From contig OX621265.1 in NCBI GenBank assembly GCA_951640165.1, forward strand, positions 20,783,001 through 20,847,000: a DNA stretch of 64,000 bases. Reading direction: 5' to 3'. Each line of letters begins with the position of its first letter. The first letter of the stretch is position 1. A model generated the notes under the pieces. That model did no database searches. It had not been told where the DNA came from and saw nothing but the letters and a program-made list of their open reading frames with translations. The translations under genes and the position numbers were made by a program. Shown one piece after another: positions 30,736-42,273 of this stretch. Origin of the DNA: Pseudoips prasinana (Eukaryota; Arthropoda; Insecta; Lepidoptera; Nolidae).

Positions 30736-33700
30736 CAGTGCCGGCCTTAGGACTACCAGCGCCCTGGGCGAGATTGATACGGCGCCCCCCTCCCCCTTAT
30801 TTTACTCGCGCCTTCTAACTGCAAACCCATTCGAAAAAACAGGCTAAGCACGAATTAAATTCGCACTTGAAGGGTTCCGTACCAGTAAACATAAAAAACA
30901 TTTTAATGTACTTAAATTATAGTATCGTATTTGCCTGATACGATTATATCATCGAGGTATGCAAATATTCATATATAGACCCCCTATTTTTTTAAGGCTT
31001 CATATTCAGTTTTCATATTTATTCCTGTACTTCTGATTTTAAGATGTTACTTACAAAATTTCCTAGTTCTAGGTCAACGGTAAGTACCCTATAAGTTTTA
31101 AATCCTTGATAGTGTCCAAATTTGATAGAAAGCGTATACAATTTTTTTTTAATTGTAGTGTTGGAACCGTTACAAGCAGATATTTGAAAATAGCCCAATA
31201 TATGGATTATTATATTTGCTATATAACAGAAATAAATAAATTAAGTTAGGTCAAAAAATAAGTGGTCAAAAAATAACTTTTTGGCCAAGATTTTTCCCCA
31301 TACAAAAATATTGGCCAAAAAGTGGCCAAGTCAAATCTAACCTACTTCAAGATCTCACTTTTTTTAAATAACTGCAATTGTATCCAATAAAGCAAAGAAA
31401 TAGAGTTTAATACCTGTTTATAATGTAATTAATACATATTTGATATTGCAGGGAACTTGGCACTCGTTTAGATCTCCATTCTTTTTGCGGCGAAGCCCAC
31501 AGCCAAGCATCATTTTTGTATTGAACTTGGCTCTCCTTTTTTACATTAATGTTTTTGGTGGGAAAAAAATTACTTTTCTTGCTTTTTATTGCCAAAGTTT
31601 TCTGCAATTTCGTGTTTGATTGGCAAAGTGGCTAAATTTGTTAACCTAGATCGGGATATTGTTAAGCGTAGATGATAGGTCTTTATCAACTTAAGCCTAG
31701 AAAAACTTCTCTCCCCACTAGCAACTGTTACAAGTATAGTCCATGCATTTGGATATAATAACGTGTACTTCTTGTAAGTTGCAATTATTGCTTAAATTTA
31801 AAACAAAAACAGGAGTAACTACATTCTGATCAGGCAAAAAATGTTTCAGATTTAAGAGTTCATCGCACAACATACAAGCATCTATATCTGATTAAGAGTC
31901 CACACGTATTTTCAATTGGAGATCACCACAAAGTTTGACAAGGTCAGCGTTTTCCGGAATCTGTTTAATATTATACCAAAACACAATGATTCTGAGTACT
32001 AATTTAACTGTTCAAATGTTTCATTGATGGAAATTCTAAATACAGTTTTAAAATTCAACCTCGAGTTTTTTTCTGTAGAACTTCTAGGCTCATTGAGCGC
32101 ATTTTTACCAGCTGGACGCGATGACGCTTAACATATTGAATTATTGTTGAATCTTTAAACACAGGTTCAATTTCTAGTTCCTGGGCCAATTGTTTCGCTG
32201 TTAAAATGGCGCTTTTGAAGCCAGTATTTCTGTATCCTTCCTAGAAATCACAGCACTTTTTAAATATTTCTGTGTATTTACCGGGATCCATGTCCGTTGA
32301 TTGAAGAGATTTATTAACGATATTAATTTGAAACAGTATGTCATACCAAACAACCAATGAAAGCTGAAATCTTTTAATTGTTCGGCAAGAGTAGTAGCCT
32401 AATGAGAGATTTGAACATCAGTTTTCTGAGTTTCAATAACCAAAGTAATTAATGCGTCATGGATGGCACTAATTTGATACCTTATTGTTTTAACACTACT
32501 TAGTCTTGCTTCCCAACGTGCGTCACTGAGCTTTTTTATAGTATGTAATTCCAAGTGATCGGTTAGAATTTTCCATCGATGAACAGCCGCTGAAAATAAT
32601 GAGAACAGCCTCTGAAGGACCCCAAACAAAGTTACTGCTTTTACTGTTGATTTAGCTGCATCACCTAGTACAAGATTGTAACTATGTCAGCCGCATGGTA
32701 CATAAATAGCTAAGCGATTTAAGTCCAAAATTTACCTTTGAACACCAATATTTTTTACTTTCATGTTCGTACCGTTGGCATAACCCTGACCCCTACAGTC
32801 GTTCAATTTAGTCCGTATTTATTTAAAACTTCAATAATAACTTCAGTCAGTCTTTCACCAGTCGACTCATTGACATGTATAAATTCTATAAAATGTTCTT
32901 TTACTGATATTTTATTGTCATCTGATGATAAATCAACAAATCGTAGAGTCAGTGAAAGTTGTTCTACATGACTAACGTCAGGAGTACAGTCAGCTGTAAT
33001 AGAATAATATTTCGATTTCTTTGCGCGCGATATAGTTTCGTACTTAACTTTTTCGCCTCTCAGCTAATTCAATTCATTTTGAATATCTTTATCGCAATAG
33101 TGGTCTGAAACATCATCCTTCATGGCCATTTGCAAGTGCTCCTGCATAAAACTGGATCAAGTTTAGCTAGTACTTGTACTATGCCCAGAAATTTTCCGTT
33201 ATTTGGACGGAAGTACCTCTAAACGCCATATTGTTTTCAAAACATTCACAGACAAAACATTATTCCATCTTGTAGTTTCTTTTCTAATCAGTTTTTGCTC
33301 TTGTCCGTATATTGATTTTCCTATTTTTAATCGTAATTCTGTATAAATTCATGAAAGGTAAAACTTCTTATGAGAAGTGCTATTCTCATGAATTCTTAAC
33401 ATTTACACTATCAAATAGCCGGCAACAAAAACAATAAACTCGATCCCTCGAAACAGAGTATATTACCAACGACGTTGAATTGTTTCGTTATTTGCAAGAT
33501 TTTTTTTGAAATGAGAGTTAGAGAAATATCGCCCTGCGTCATTCTTCGGATAATTTTCAATGTAACTTTGTACGGGGCCATTAGATATTTTGTGATCAAA
33601 TTCTTTGCTGTTTCCAGTAGGTAGTGTATTATTGGCACAATTTTATAATTTTATCGAATTTACGTATAGGTATACAAACGCCATTAAGAAAGGGGCGCCT

Positions 33701-33768
33701 GCGGCGCCCCTTTGAGGCCGGCGCCCTGGGCGGTAGCCCAACCGCGCCCTACCCTAACGCCGCTACTG
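30736..33768 (-). mobile_element. Complete but decayed hAT transposon
   Basis: 3033 bp with termini CAGTGCCGGCCTTAGG and, from the right, CAGTAGCGGCGTTAGG. An 8-bp duplication TACAATGC is perfect at 30728-30735 and 33769-33776. Both subterminal regions carry GCGCCCTGGGCG. It inserted next to the RTE fragment at 30300. Confidence 0.9.
31440..33640 (-). pseudogene. hAT transposase (ZMYM1-like, TTF zinc finger) relic
   Basis: Order on the minus strand: a TTF-type zinc-finger region (GPVQSYIENYPKNDAGRYFS...WLVYSVSRDRVYCF, about 33590-33410); a long degenerate middle; HSYNLVLGDAAKSTVKAVTL...FGVLQRLFSLFSAAVHRWKI and LSDARWEARLSSVKTIRYQI (32700-32400); and the hAT dimerisation region TVASGERSFSRLKLIKTY (about 31730). 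These are the hallmarks of hAT proteins annotated as zinc finger MYM-type 1-like. Many stops and frameshifts interrupt the gene, so it cannot make a full protein. Length is as expected for one ORF of 700 or more residues. Not domesticated on this evidence. Confidence 0.82.
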
Positions 33769-33910
33769 TACAATGCTTTATTAGCTGCTACGTTATGACT
33801 GTTGCAACGTTTAGTACTTGCTTTAACCCTTAAAACGTGTAATGGTCATAATTAATTAGTTTTCGATACACACCAGCAGCTCCAATTTAGGATTCCCTTT
33901 GTATTGCGAA

Positions 33911-34223
33911 CTAGCTGTGCCCCGCGGTTTTACCCGCATTAAACTTTATAAATTATCACAGCTCCTCCCCCGTAGGTGATAGCGTGATAATATGTAGCCT
34001 ATATGTTGACCCGACCTCTAAGTAATATTCTTGCAAAATTTGAAGTAAATCCATGCATTACTTTTTGAGTTTAGCCCGGACATACATACAGACAAACAGA
34101 CGAAAATTCTAAAAACTATATTTTTGGCTTCCATATCAATTGTAGATCACGGCCCAAGTATCCTTTTAAAAAAATATTCAATGTACAGTTTTGACTTTCC
34201 TACGATTTTATTATATGTATAGA
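33911..34223 (-). mobile_element. Non-autonomous Helitron (subfamily a), tandem unit 1
   Basis: The minus strand starts TCTATACATATAATAAAATC and ends GCGGGTAAAACCGCGGGGCA...GCTAG at 33911. 313 bp, no coding capacity. It joins unit 2 directly. Confidence 0.8.
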
Positions 34224-34535
34224 TAGCTGTGCCCCGCGGTTTTACCCGCGTTAAATTTTATAAATTATCACAGCTCCTCCCCCGTAGGTGATAGCGTAAT
34301 AATATGTAGCCTATATGTTGACCCGACCTCTTAGTAATATTCTTGCAAAATTTGAAGTAAATCCATGCATTACTTTTTGAGTTTAGCCCGGACATACATA
34401 CAGACAAACAGACAAAAATTCTAAAAACTATATTTTTGGCTTCCATATCAATTGTAGATCACGGCCCAAGTATACATTTAAAAAAATATTCAATGTACAG
34501 TTTTGACTTTCCTACGATTTTATTATATGTATAGA
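34224..34535 (-). mobile_element. Non-autonomous Helitron (subfamily a), tandem unit 2
   Basis: Nearly identical to unit 1. Its 3' end has lost the first base of CTAG at the junction (TATAGA then TAGCTGTG). Its 5' end TCTATACATATAATAAAATC is complete at 34535. Confidence 0.78.
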
Positions 34536-34704
34536 TAATGTCACAGTCCAAAACACTGAAACTGCACCCACGCGCGTTCATGCAGATGCGTGTTCTGTGT
34601 GTTGGTCTGTGCGTGTTTTCTGTACAAACGGAGATACTTACAAGCAACGTTAGAACACGCACTCACTACGCTGCATCATGCGGGGCAGTGTGCCAATCGC
34701 CTTA
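34536..34704. other. Short GC-richer unique segment
   Basis: The CAAAACACTGAAACTGCACC...CACTACGCTGCATCATGC stretch has no other copy here. An open frame crosses it into the antisense of the next LINE, so I do not call a gene. Confidence 0.35.
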
Positions 34705-35275
34705 CTCATCATCATCATCATTAAATCAGCCGAAAGACGTCCACTGCTGGTTTGTCCACCAGTGGACGTCTTTCGGCCTCCCCCAAAGATCCACCACCAA
34801 TCCACAATTGCCGGTCTTGCGCTATCCGTATCCAGCGATTTCCAGCGACCCGCACAAGATCATCGGACCATCTTGTAGAGGACCTGCCCACGCTGCGTCT
34901 TCCGGTTCGTGGTCGCCACTCAAGAACCTTTCTGCCCCAACGGCCATCGGCTCTACGAGCTATGTGCCCTGCTACTGCCACTTGGCAATTCTTTGGGCTA
35001 TGTCGGTGACTTTGGTTCGCCTGCGGATTTCGACATTTCTGATTCGATCCCGCAGGGAAACTCTGAGCATAGCCCTCTCCATTGCTCTTTGGGTGACCTT
35101 GAGCCTTCTAATAAGGCCCATAGTGAGCGACCACGTCTCTGTTCCGTATGTCATCACTGGCAACACACACTGGTCGAAGACTTTCGACTTGAGACACTGC
35201 GGTATTTGGGACGAGAAGATATTACGTAGCTTATTATTATTATTCTTATACATTTACAGTATAATTTGATCTCAC
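34705..35275 (-). pseudogene. RTE-type LINE RT C-terminus, best copy
   Basis: The minus strand reads KLRNIFSSQIPQCLKSKVFD, QCVLPVMTYGTETWSLTMGL, IRRLKVTQRAMERAMLRVSL and RDRIRNVEIRRRTKVTDIAQ. After one frameshift come GHIARRADGRWGRKVLEWRP and RWSDDLVRVAGNRWIRIAQD. This is the thumb/C-terminal part of an RTE-like RT; catalytic motifs are truncated away. The 3' end has a (TCA)n tail. Near that end a small inverted duplication is present (34729-34777). It is the reference for the other RTE scraps in this window. Confidence 0.8.
34729..34777. repeat. Hairpin at the 3' end of the RTE copy
   Basis: GCCGAAAGACGTCCACTG pairs with CAGTGGACGTCTTTCGGC. Other RTE ends here read CCACTGCTGGACAAAGGCCT, so the second arm is an extra inverted copy of the terminus. 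Confidence 0.75.
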
Positions 35276-35344
35276 GTTGTATTTCATTGTATTTCGTTGT
35301 ATTCCATAAAAATATTTCATTTGTGTGGAATCGTCAATATTTTT

Positions 35345-35845
35345 TTACCCTACCGTGCAGTGCATGACGTGGCAGCTACTGAGAAACACTGCCAGAAAAC
35401 TCAGTAGGAATCGTTTTTAGGGTTCCGTAGCCAAATGGCAAAAAACGGACCGAAAGTGGAAAAATGAGTGTCCCCCCCCCCCCCCCCCTGTAACTTCTAA
35501 AATATGAGAATAATAAAACAAAAAAAAATATAAGATGTACTTTACCATGAAAACTAACAACGAAAATTGGTTTGAACGAGATCTAGTAAGTAATTTTTTT
35601 TAATGCGACATAAATCATAAACTGCAATATACCTTTCATTTAATCAACTGAAATACTTGCTGCTGCGGAACCCTTCATGGGCGACTCCGACTCGCCCTTG
35701 GCCGGTTTTAAAATATTTAATTCTCACATACACATTGTATTTAAATGTGTTAATTTAGTGCGACTCAATCCAAAGCTGTTTTGTCACTTAAATAATCAGA
35801 AGCTTTGTAGTAAGCCCTGCAAGACAATTTGGCTTTTATAATTCT
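35345..35845. repeat. Dispersed repeat G split by repeat D
   Basis: G flanks (to 35412, from 35711) are contiguous at 19795-20030. The insert 35414-35712 is a reverse type i repeat D (AGGGTTCCGTAGCCAAATGG to GACTCGCCCTTGGCCGG) with a 16-C run near 35475. Confidence 0.68.
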
Positions 35846-36244
35846 TTTAAATTTATTTGTAGACATTTTTTTGGATATCACTGGGGGGGGGGGGGGGTGG
35901 AGTTTATAGGATTTCTGTACAATGACGAGTCAGCTTATATTCGACTAACACTACCTTTACTCTTTGCCTTAGATATATGTATTTTATTATTTTAAATCAT
36001 GTATGTGTTTTTTTCGTATGCACACACTCATATCTTACTCCCATCCAAAATCTCCTCTTGCAGGTCTAGGGGCAGAGATTTTTTTTAGAAATAAGTGTAC
36101 CTTTGTGCAATGTTTTCTCTTGTTTTTTATTCTTTATTTCTTTTATAGTTTTAGAGTGAACATAAATTTGAAAATAAAAGAAATAAATTAAAATGTTTAG
36201 ATAGATAGATATGTAGCCGTGTATTCTATATCGGGCAATTTATT

Positions 36245-36480
36245 TAATTTTTTTTATTCACGTAGACTTTAAAAAAGCGCTTGTAAATAGTTAGAACATG
36301 TTCGTAGTAATATATAATTAATTTATAATTATTTCTAGGTACATATAGATATTTAGGTACACGGATTGTAGGAAATAATTTACAATAAGGTTTATTTTAT
36401 AATAGTAACTATATATAGCTAACTTAAATTAAGTTATTGTCAAGGATCATGTGTAGGTTTAATTATCTAAACTTTAAATT
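36245..36480 (-). repeat. Dispersed repeat B, 3' portion
   Basis: TTATTCACGTAGACTTTAAA to AATTAAGTTATTGTCAAGGA, reverse to the full copies. A (TA)n microsatellite at 36817-36842 follows a second short piece (TTAAGTTATTGTCAAGGAGA). Confidence 0.6.
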
Positions 36481-36811
36481 TTAATTACATCCAGACACAG
36501 AACTCAGAAATTATATTTTAAATGTTCTTCATTCAGATTGGTGAAGCATATGGCAATTCTTAAACAATTCAAGTTAGTTGACACCCTTTACAAACTACTG
36601 TTGACCGACATACTTGAAAGAAGGTTCTGATTTTGACCCCGTGCCAGATAATATTGTTTGAGAAGTGGCACGAACGCCTACCTTATTCCTTCAACTGCGA
36701 CCGTGATTAATATTAACGCTATTGTTGTACTTATAAATATAATATTTTTGGTTTTAGCTTTATAAGCGGCGTTGTGTACATTTTAGCTTGTATTAAGTTA
36801 TTGTCAAGGAG

Positions 36812-36844
<33 letters not shown>

Positions 36845-36939
36845 TTTTTTATTTTAATATGGTGATTACGGTTTTCTTGTTTATTGATGTGTTATTTATA
36901 TTTGTGAAACTAAATAGGATTATATTTTCATACTTATTG

Positions 36940-37130
36940 TAGAGGCAGTGGTTACCCTAGTGTCCGAGTTCTTCAAGCCGCCCAGTAGGCCTCCGACATG
37001 GCTTAACGACTGTTGTCTAATGACTACAACCGGGACCGACAGCTTAACGTGCCCTCCGAAGCACGAAGACGCTCAGTAATTAAACCAATTTGGCGGAGCC
37101 TAGGTGCTTAACCTCGCCAATCACTTACAG
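36940..37130 (-). repeat. SINE-4 (5S rRNA-derived), 5S head shortened
   Basis: GAGGCAGTGGTTACCCTAGT to GGTGCTTAACCTCGCCAATC, reverse orientation. It lacks about 45 bp in the GATGGGTGACCGCC area. Confidence 0.65.
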
Positions 37131-37587
37131 AAATACTATTTTTACAAATCAAATCAATTTATTTTGTGAACACAGTTCTGTGATTCAGGTGATATTGATA
37201 ATAAAATAAAGTACATCCATGTTCTACCTGTTAGGAATACAAAATGACAAAAACAAAACAAAACAAAAATGAAATTGTATAACTAAATGTAAATACCCTA
37301 CTATACTGTACTTTTATGCATGCACTTAACCGAAAACTAATTATATTGTCAACTAGCTGTGCCCGCGACTTCGTCCGCGTGTTAATTAGCTTATTTCGTT
37401 CTTCTTTTTATTAGTAATATAAAAGACTTTTACTAAAATAAAAGTAGCCTAAGTTACTCCTCATTACATCAGCTACCTGCCAATAAAAGTCTCGTTAAAA
37501 TCGGTCCAGCCGTTTCAGAGATTAGCCGGAACAAACAGACAGACAAAAATTGTAATAAATATTATTTTGGTGTATGTACCGTATATA

Positions 37588-38513
37588 CATGGTGTCCAAA
37601 AAGAGTATCGGGTATTTGTTTCGGCGGTGAAGTTGACTCGCAGCGGTGGGGGGGCGCGGGGAGGGGATTGTTAAGTCTGCCATTTTGTGCAATTTTAGTT
37701 GCAATGGAACAGTACGCAGGGACGCATCGAGCATTTTGCGTACGAGCTTATTATCGTAACGGTGATTCAATAGTGACTGCTGAACGTTGTTCAATGACGA
37801 AGCCAACTTTCACCTGAATGGTCATGTTAATAAGCAGAATTCTCGATACTGGGCAGTGGAGAATCTGAGGCGAAAACATGAGCGACCTCTGCACAGCCCA
37901 AAAGTCGTTGTGTCCGGACCAATTATGCCTTAAGCAGACTGCTAATTTTCATGAAGATCGACGAGGCCGAGCGCTCAATGTGAATAGTGAGCGTTATTGC
38001 GATATGCTGCGAAACTTTTTGAGCCCAGAGTTGCAGGAGTTACAGGTTTGATTCAAGAACGTGGTCTCAATAAGACGGGGCCACTTGTAATACATCAAAT
38101 CAATCAATTGAAGCTGTTTATGAATTATTCCCTAATAAAGTCATTTCACGTAGAGGTAACATCAACTGGCCTGCCAGAAGTCCCGACTTAAGCCCACTTG
38201 ACTATTACCTACGGGGATACCTTAAAAGTAAGGTCTATGAGAATAATCCGACGAACCTAACGCAACTGAAACAAAACATCAGGTCAGAAATGGCAGTACT
38301 ATCGAGAGCTATGTGTCAGCGGGTTATCACCAATTTTCGTTCCAGATTAGAAGAGTGCCAGCAGCGTAACGGTCACCATTTGGATAACATTATCTTTTCC
38401 AAATAATTTCCCCATTTTGTATTCTAATAATGAACAATAAAAAAATACTTCATCACTAGTAGTTTTTTTTTTATTGCACAAACAAATACCCGATACTCTT
38501 TCTGGACACCTTG
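37588..38513 (+). mobile_element. Mariner-like transposon relic nested in a Helitron
   Basis: 926 bp, ends CATGGTGTCCAAAAAGAGTA and, from the right, CAAGGTGTCCAGAAAGAGTA; both continue TCGGGTATTTGTT. TA flanks at 37586-37587 and 38514-38515. The arms match over about 33 bp with two differences. Confidence 0.85.
37704..38406 (+). pseudogene. Tc1/mariner-superfamily transposase relic
   Basis: It begins MEQYAGTHRAFCVRAYYRNG, an N-terminal helix-turn-helix, which jumps after about 28 codons to the catalytic region FNDEANFHLNGHVNKQNSRY, so most of the DNA-binding part is deleted. Later pieces in shifted frames read RRGNINWPARSPDLSPLDYY and KSKVYENNPTNLTQLKQNIR, ending NGHHLDNIIFSK at 38403. The first and third catalytic aspartates can be seen. 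Frameshifts and the deletion make it non-functional. The motif order resembles the intact transposase at 154-1239, but the terminal repeats differ, so it is a separate family. Confidence 0.75.
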
Positions 38514-38753
38514 TATATTCATATTTATGTAGTAAAAACCGGTTATTTCAATATTACAAACAGACACTCCAATTTTATTTATTTGTATAGATGAAAACCA
38601 TTTTAATTGTACAATAAATAATGTCAAATCAAAATTAATCTTCAATTGTATGCCATATACTTAAATATTTAGAAAGAAAATGTCATAATAATTATATATA
38701 AATTGCTGTTGTCGATGAGATACTCCTTTACACTATAATATTTTTATAATATA

Positions 38754-39039
38754 CTAGCTGTGCCCCGCGGTTTTACCCGCGTTAAATTTTATAAATTATC
38801 ACAGCTCTCCACCGTAGGTGATAAGCGTGATAATATGTAGCCTATATGTTGACTCAACCTTTTAGTAATATTCATGCAAAATTTGAAGTGAAGTAAGTCC
38901 ATGCAGTACTTTTTGAGTTTAGCCCGAACATACATACAGACAAACAGACAAATCGATTATAGATCACGCCCCAAGTATCCTTTAAAAAAAATATTCTATA
39001 AACAGTTTTGACTTTCCTACGATTTTATTGTATGTAAGA
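38754..39039 (-). mobile_element. Non-autonomous Helitron (subfamily a), slightly decayed
   Basis: 3' end CTAG at 38754 with the GCGGGTAAAACCGCGGGG hairpin in reverse. The 5' end is worn (TACATACAATAAAATCGTAG). Confidence 0.72.
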
Positions 39040-39227
39040 TATGTATAATAGGTATATTTTTATTATATTATATTTTTGAAAGGAGGACCATGGAGTGTTC
39101 CAAACCCATGTGACAAAAAGTTTAGTAGAAAAAAGCAAGTTGACCCCCATAAATGGAACAAAAAATGTGGCTAAAATAATGCGGTAAGCAGTGAACGCAG
39201 TAAGTTATAGTAAGATGCAACGTTTTT

Positions 39228-39372
39228 GTACAGACGCCAGCACATCAAGCTACCCTAATCTGTCAAATTTCCCCAATTGAAAGTGAACCTTATGCTTAAG
39301 TGATAAATAAGGTTGAACTTCTAAAAAAGAAATTTGACAGATTGGGGTAGCTGGATGCGCTGGCGTCTGTAC
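39228..39372. mobile_element. Palindromic MITE M1
   Basis: 145 bp, both ends intact (GTACAGACGCCAGCACATCA and GGATGCGCTGGCGTCTGTAC). Confidence 0.78.
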
Positions 39373-39548
39373 CTTCTAATATGTCTGAAATGACACAAAA
39401 AGCTGCTTAATTCATTTCACTCAAAAACACTTTGACATACATATGTTATTGTGATGTCATTGCCGATTTAGCGGCGGTAAGACTGTAAATAAATCTAATA
39501 ATTTTGCACCAAATATACTCATTAAACTTTATCATAATTTATTAAATA

Positions 39549-39849
39549 CTAGCTGTGCCCCGCGGTTTTACCCGCGTTAAACTTTGTAAATTATAGCCTA
39601 TGTGTTAACCCAGAGTGTCAGCTAACTCCATACCAAATTTTATTAAAATCGCTCCAGCCGTTTAGACGTGATTCTAAGTACAAACATACACACTCACACA
39701 TTCACAATCTTTCGCCTTAATAATATTTAGTGTTATGTGTTACTACAGTTAACTCCATACCAAATTTTATTAAAATATCTCTAGCCGTTTAGACATGTAG
39801 AAGTAACAAACATACACACTCACAAACTTTCGCCTTTATAATATTAGTG
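39549..39849 (-). mobile_element. Helitron (subfamily b) with duplicated 5' part
   Basis: 3' CTAG at 39549 and hairpin. Both 39610-39725 and 39735-39845 read, in reverse, AATATTATAAAGGCGAAAGT...ACCAAATTTTATTAAAAT, so the 5' half occurs twice. Confidence 0.65.
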
Positions 39850-40139
39850 TGATTCGGCTTCGATTTATAGGTCGGAGAGGAGGAAGGGGGAGGAGGGGCA
39901 CCCCTTGCACCATCCCCGACTACGGAACCCCATGTTATAGAGATATACATCGTCAAAGTTTTTAGGTTAGAATAAAGAATTGCAGAAATGTCCATCGATT
40001 TGAGGAGCAGGGAGTGAGGAAGGGGGGGGGGGAGGGGAAGAAGATCAGGGCTACTCCCCTGTGCCATCCCCATCCTGCGGAACTCGATGGTTTTGGAGAT
40101 ATCCACTGTTTAAGTTTTGAGGTTAGAATAGCGCTATTA

Positions 40140-40870
40140 ATTTTTCTGGGGACAGTTTGACTCCGCCTTATCTTCGGCGCTGCGGGAAGAGCTGTTTCGA
40201 CCTTGTCTGTCGAAGCGCGAGGTGAAGCTGGTCGTCTAAGGCGTCCAACAAGCTGCAGAGTCGTAACAGCGGGTGAGGCAGGGCCGGCGGGCAGGGCAGA
40301 CCCCTACTGCCTTAAAAAAATTGCGCGTCCCGACTAGGGTTACCATATGACAGGCGTTAGCCGCATTTGACAGGCATTTTAAGGTTTAGACAGGCGTGCG
40401 GCTGGCATTGGGCTGAGACAGGCATTTTCGTAGGCTCTCGTCAACGAAGTGGAGTAAAGAAAGAAATCGGCTGACAATTGAATCAGTAAAGCAATATTGA
40501 TTACACTGGAAAATTACAAAACTGTATCTTGTGAAGATTTTTACGTTTATAAGTACATTAGATAACAAGAACTATTAAAAAAAATGATGTCCTCTGACAA
40601 ATATCAGTAATAAATATCATTCTTCATTATTATCTGCTAGCTTTTAGTTACTACCTGCAGCGTTTTGCTTCAGACAGGCATTTATCTGCAAATTCAGGCA
40701 TTTTAGGTAGACAGGCATCCCTCTATTTACATATGGTAACCCTAGTCCCGACCATCTGGGACATGGTGCAAAAGGAGGGCACCAGAGCAGCATACCCGCG
40801 TTCTCCCATCAGACGCCAGAAGAAGTCCAGTGTGGCATGCGTAAGCATTCCCCCTGCCATAACAAAAAAG
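40140..40870 (+). repeat. R1-like LINE 3' region split by a MITE
   Basis: 40141-40333 and 40746-40870 join at TCCCGACCATCTGGGACATG, as seen at 50950-51050 (CCGAACATCTGGGACATGTC). GC-rich; a frameshifted frame here reads GDSLTPPYLRRCGKSCFDLV. No catalytic region. Confidence 0.6.
40334..40745. mobile_element. MITE with perfect 16-bp terminal repeats
   Basis: 412 bp with termini CTAGGGTTACCATATG, exactly mirrored at the right. TCCCGA is duplicated on both sides (40328-40333 and 40746-40751). Inside, GACAGGCATTT-like motifs occur at least five times near the two ends. The family is unassigned. Confidence 0.82.
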
Positions 40871-41163
40871 GGTATTTTGCAAATGCAAATGGTGTATTAT
40901 TTGCCAATTTTCATGGAAACTTAAAAAAAACCTATATCTCGTAAACCGTGAGCTTCCGCAATTTGAAAATTTGTAAAAAACTTTCTTTTTGTGAAAACTA
41001 CTTATATACAAAAAGATATGAACTTCCATCTCCATGGCCTGTCATGGAAATTTTAGCCGAAAATTGTCATTACATATAAATTTTACTTAATTTGTCATGA
41101 TTTATGATTGTAATTATCTTTTCCACGCTCAGAATATGCTGTAAAATCATGTTTTATTACTAT

Positions 41164-41540
41164 ATCCTACTAATATTATAAACGCGAAAGTTTGTAAGTA
41201 TGGATGGATGGATGTTTGTTACTCTTTCACGTAAGAACTATAGAATGGATTTTAATGAAAACTTTACAATAGCTTATACATCAGAATAACACATAGGCCA
41301 GACATAGGCTACAATTTATATAGATATTGTGTAAATTGTCCAAAATATGACGATAAGTGTCAAGTAAGTAGGAAAAATCTACCATCTGCGAGCTATTCCG
41401 GCGTGCACTGCCAAAACCGCTAGAGGTACACATCCTACTAATATTGTAAATGCAAAAGTTTGTGAGTATAGATGTATGTTTGTTACTCTTTTACGCCAAA
41501 ACTACTTTAACGCGGGTGAAACCGCGGGGCATAGCTAGTA
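41164..41540 (+). mobile_element. Two Helitron (subfamily b) pieces
   Basis: 41164 starts TCCTACTAATATTATAAACG without a 3' end. 41427 starts TCCTACTAATATTGTAAATG and ends GCGGGTGAAACCGCGGGGCA...GCTAG at 41540, forming a 114-bp short complete unit. Confidence 0.72.
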
Positions 41541-42273
41541 ATTTTATATTATTGAAAACGTACATTGAGTTTCGATATTAAAAGTTCTATATTTTCACAT
41601 GTCAGATGCAAGATGCCCTCACCGGTCCGTAGGTGATCGGAGAGGTTAAGCAATTATCTTTATATTTTATTCTATCTTTATATTATAATTTCTTTTGTAA
41701 ACACACACTTTACATAGATATTTAAAAACAAAGTTGTACAATGGTGGACTTAATGCCGTAGGCATTTTCTCCCAGTCGACCTTGAGGTGGTGCAAAGATT
41801 AAAAAGTATTTGTACACCGAGTACAAATTTGATAAATATTCGATAAATATATTAATAATTTAAATATCCAATATACACAATACTATTACTACTATAATGT
41901 ACTATATATGTATATTATAGTAGCACCTATAACTAATACACCTTATACAATGTATTCTGTAATATTGTGGTGAGAGAATAAAACATTATTATTATAATAG
42001 TAAAACAAAGAATATCTATTCTTTAATTAATACCTTACGTGCATGGCATAGATAAAGAAATACATTATTTTCTTTTCTATATCATGTCATGTCAAATTAT
42101 ACTGTCATATGAAACATTTTATTAAAATAGAAAATAACGCATTCTTAATAATAAACGTTAAATGTCGTGTCTTTTGGAAAAACAGCAACGCCTTGTTTTA
42201 TTTTAAATGCCAACGGTGTCCTATGAATAGGTAAAAAAATACCTATATCTTATTTACATATATAATTTAATAG

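Larger units (their letters stand above)
37353..38591 (-). mobile_element. Helitron (subfamily d) split by a mariner-like element
   Basis: The 3' end is at 37353 (CTAG then CTGTGCCCGCGACTTCGTCC in reverse), the 5' end at 38591 (TCTATACAAATAAATAAAAT). The related copy at 45455-45761 is uninterrupted, which gives the empty site GTACCGTATATATATTCATA. Confidence 0.75.

Noticed and set aside
32738..32971. A 77-aa plus-strand frame at 32.7 kb
   Set aside because: Antisense to the decayed hAT transposase.
34538..35269. A 243-aa plus-strand open frame
   Set aside because: Most of it is antisense to an RTE-type RT C-terminus on the minus strand; the start lies in unrelated sequence.
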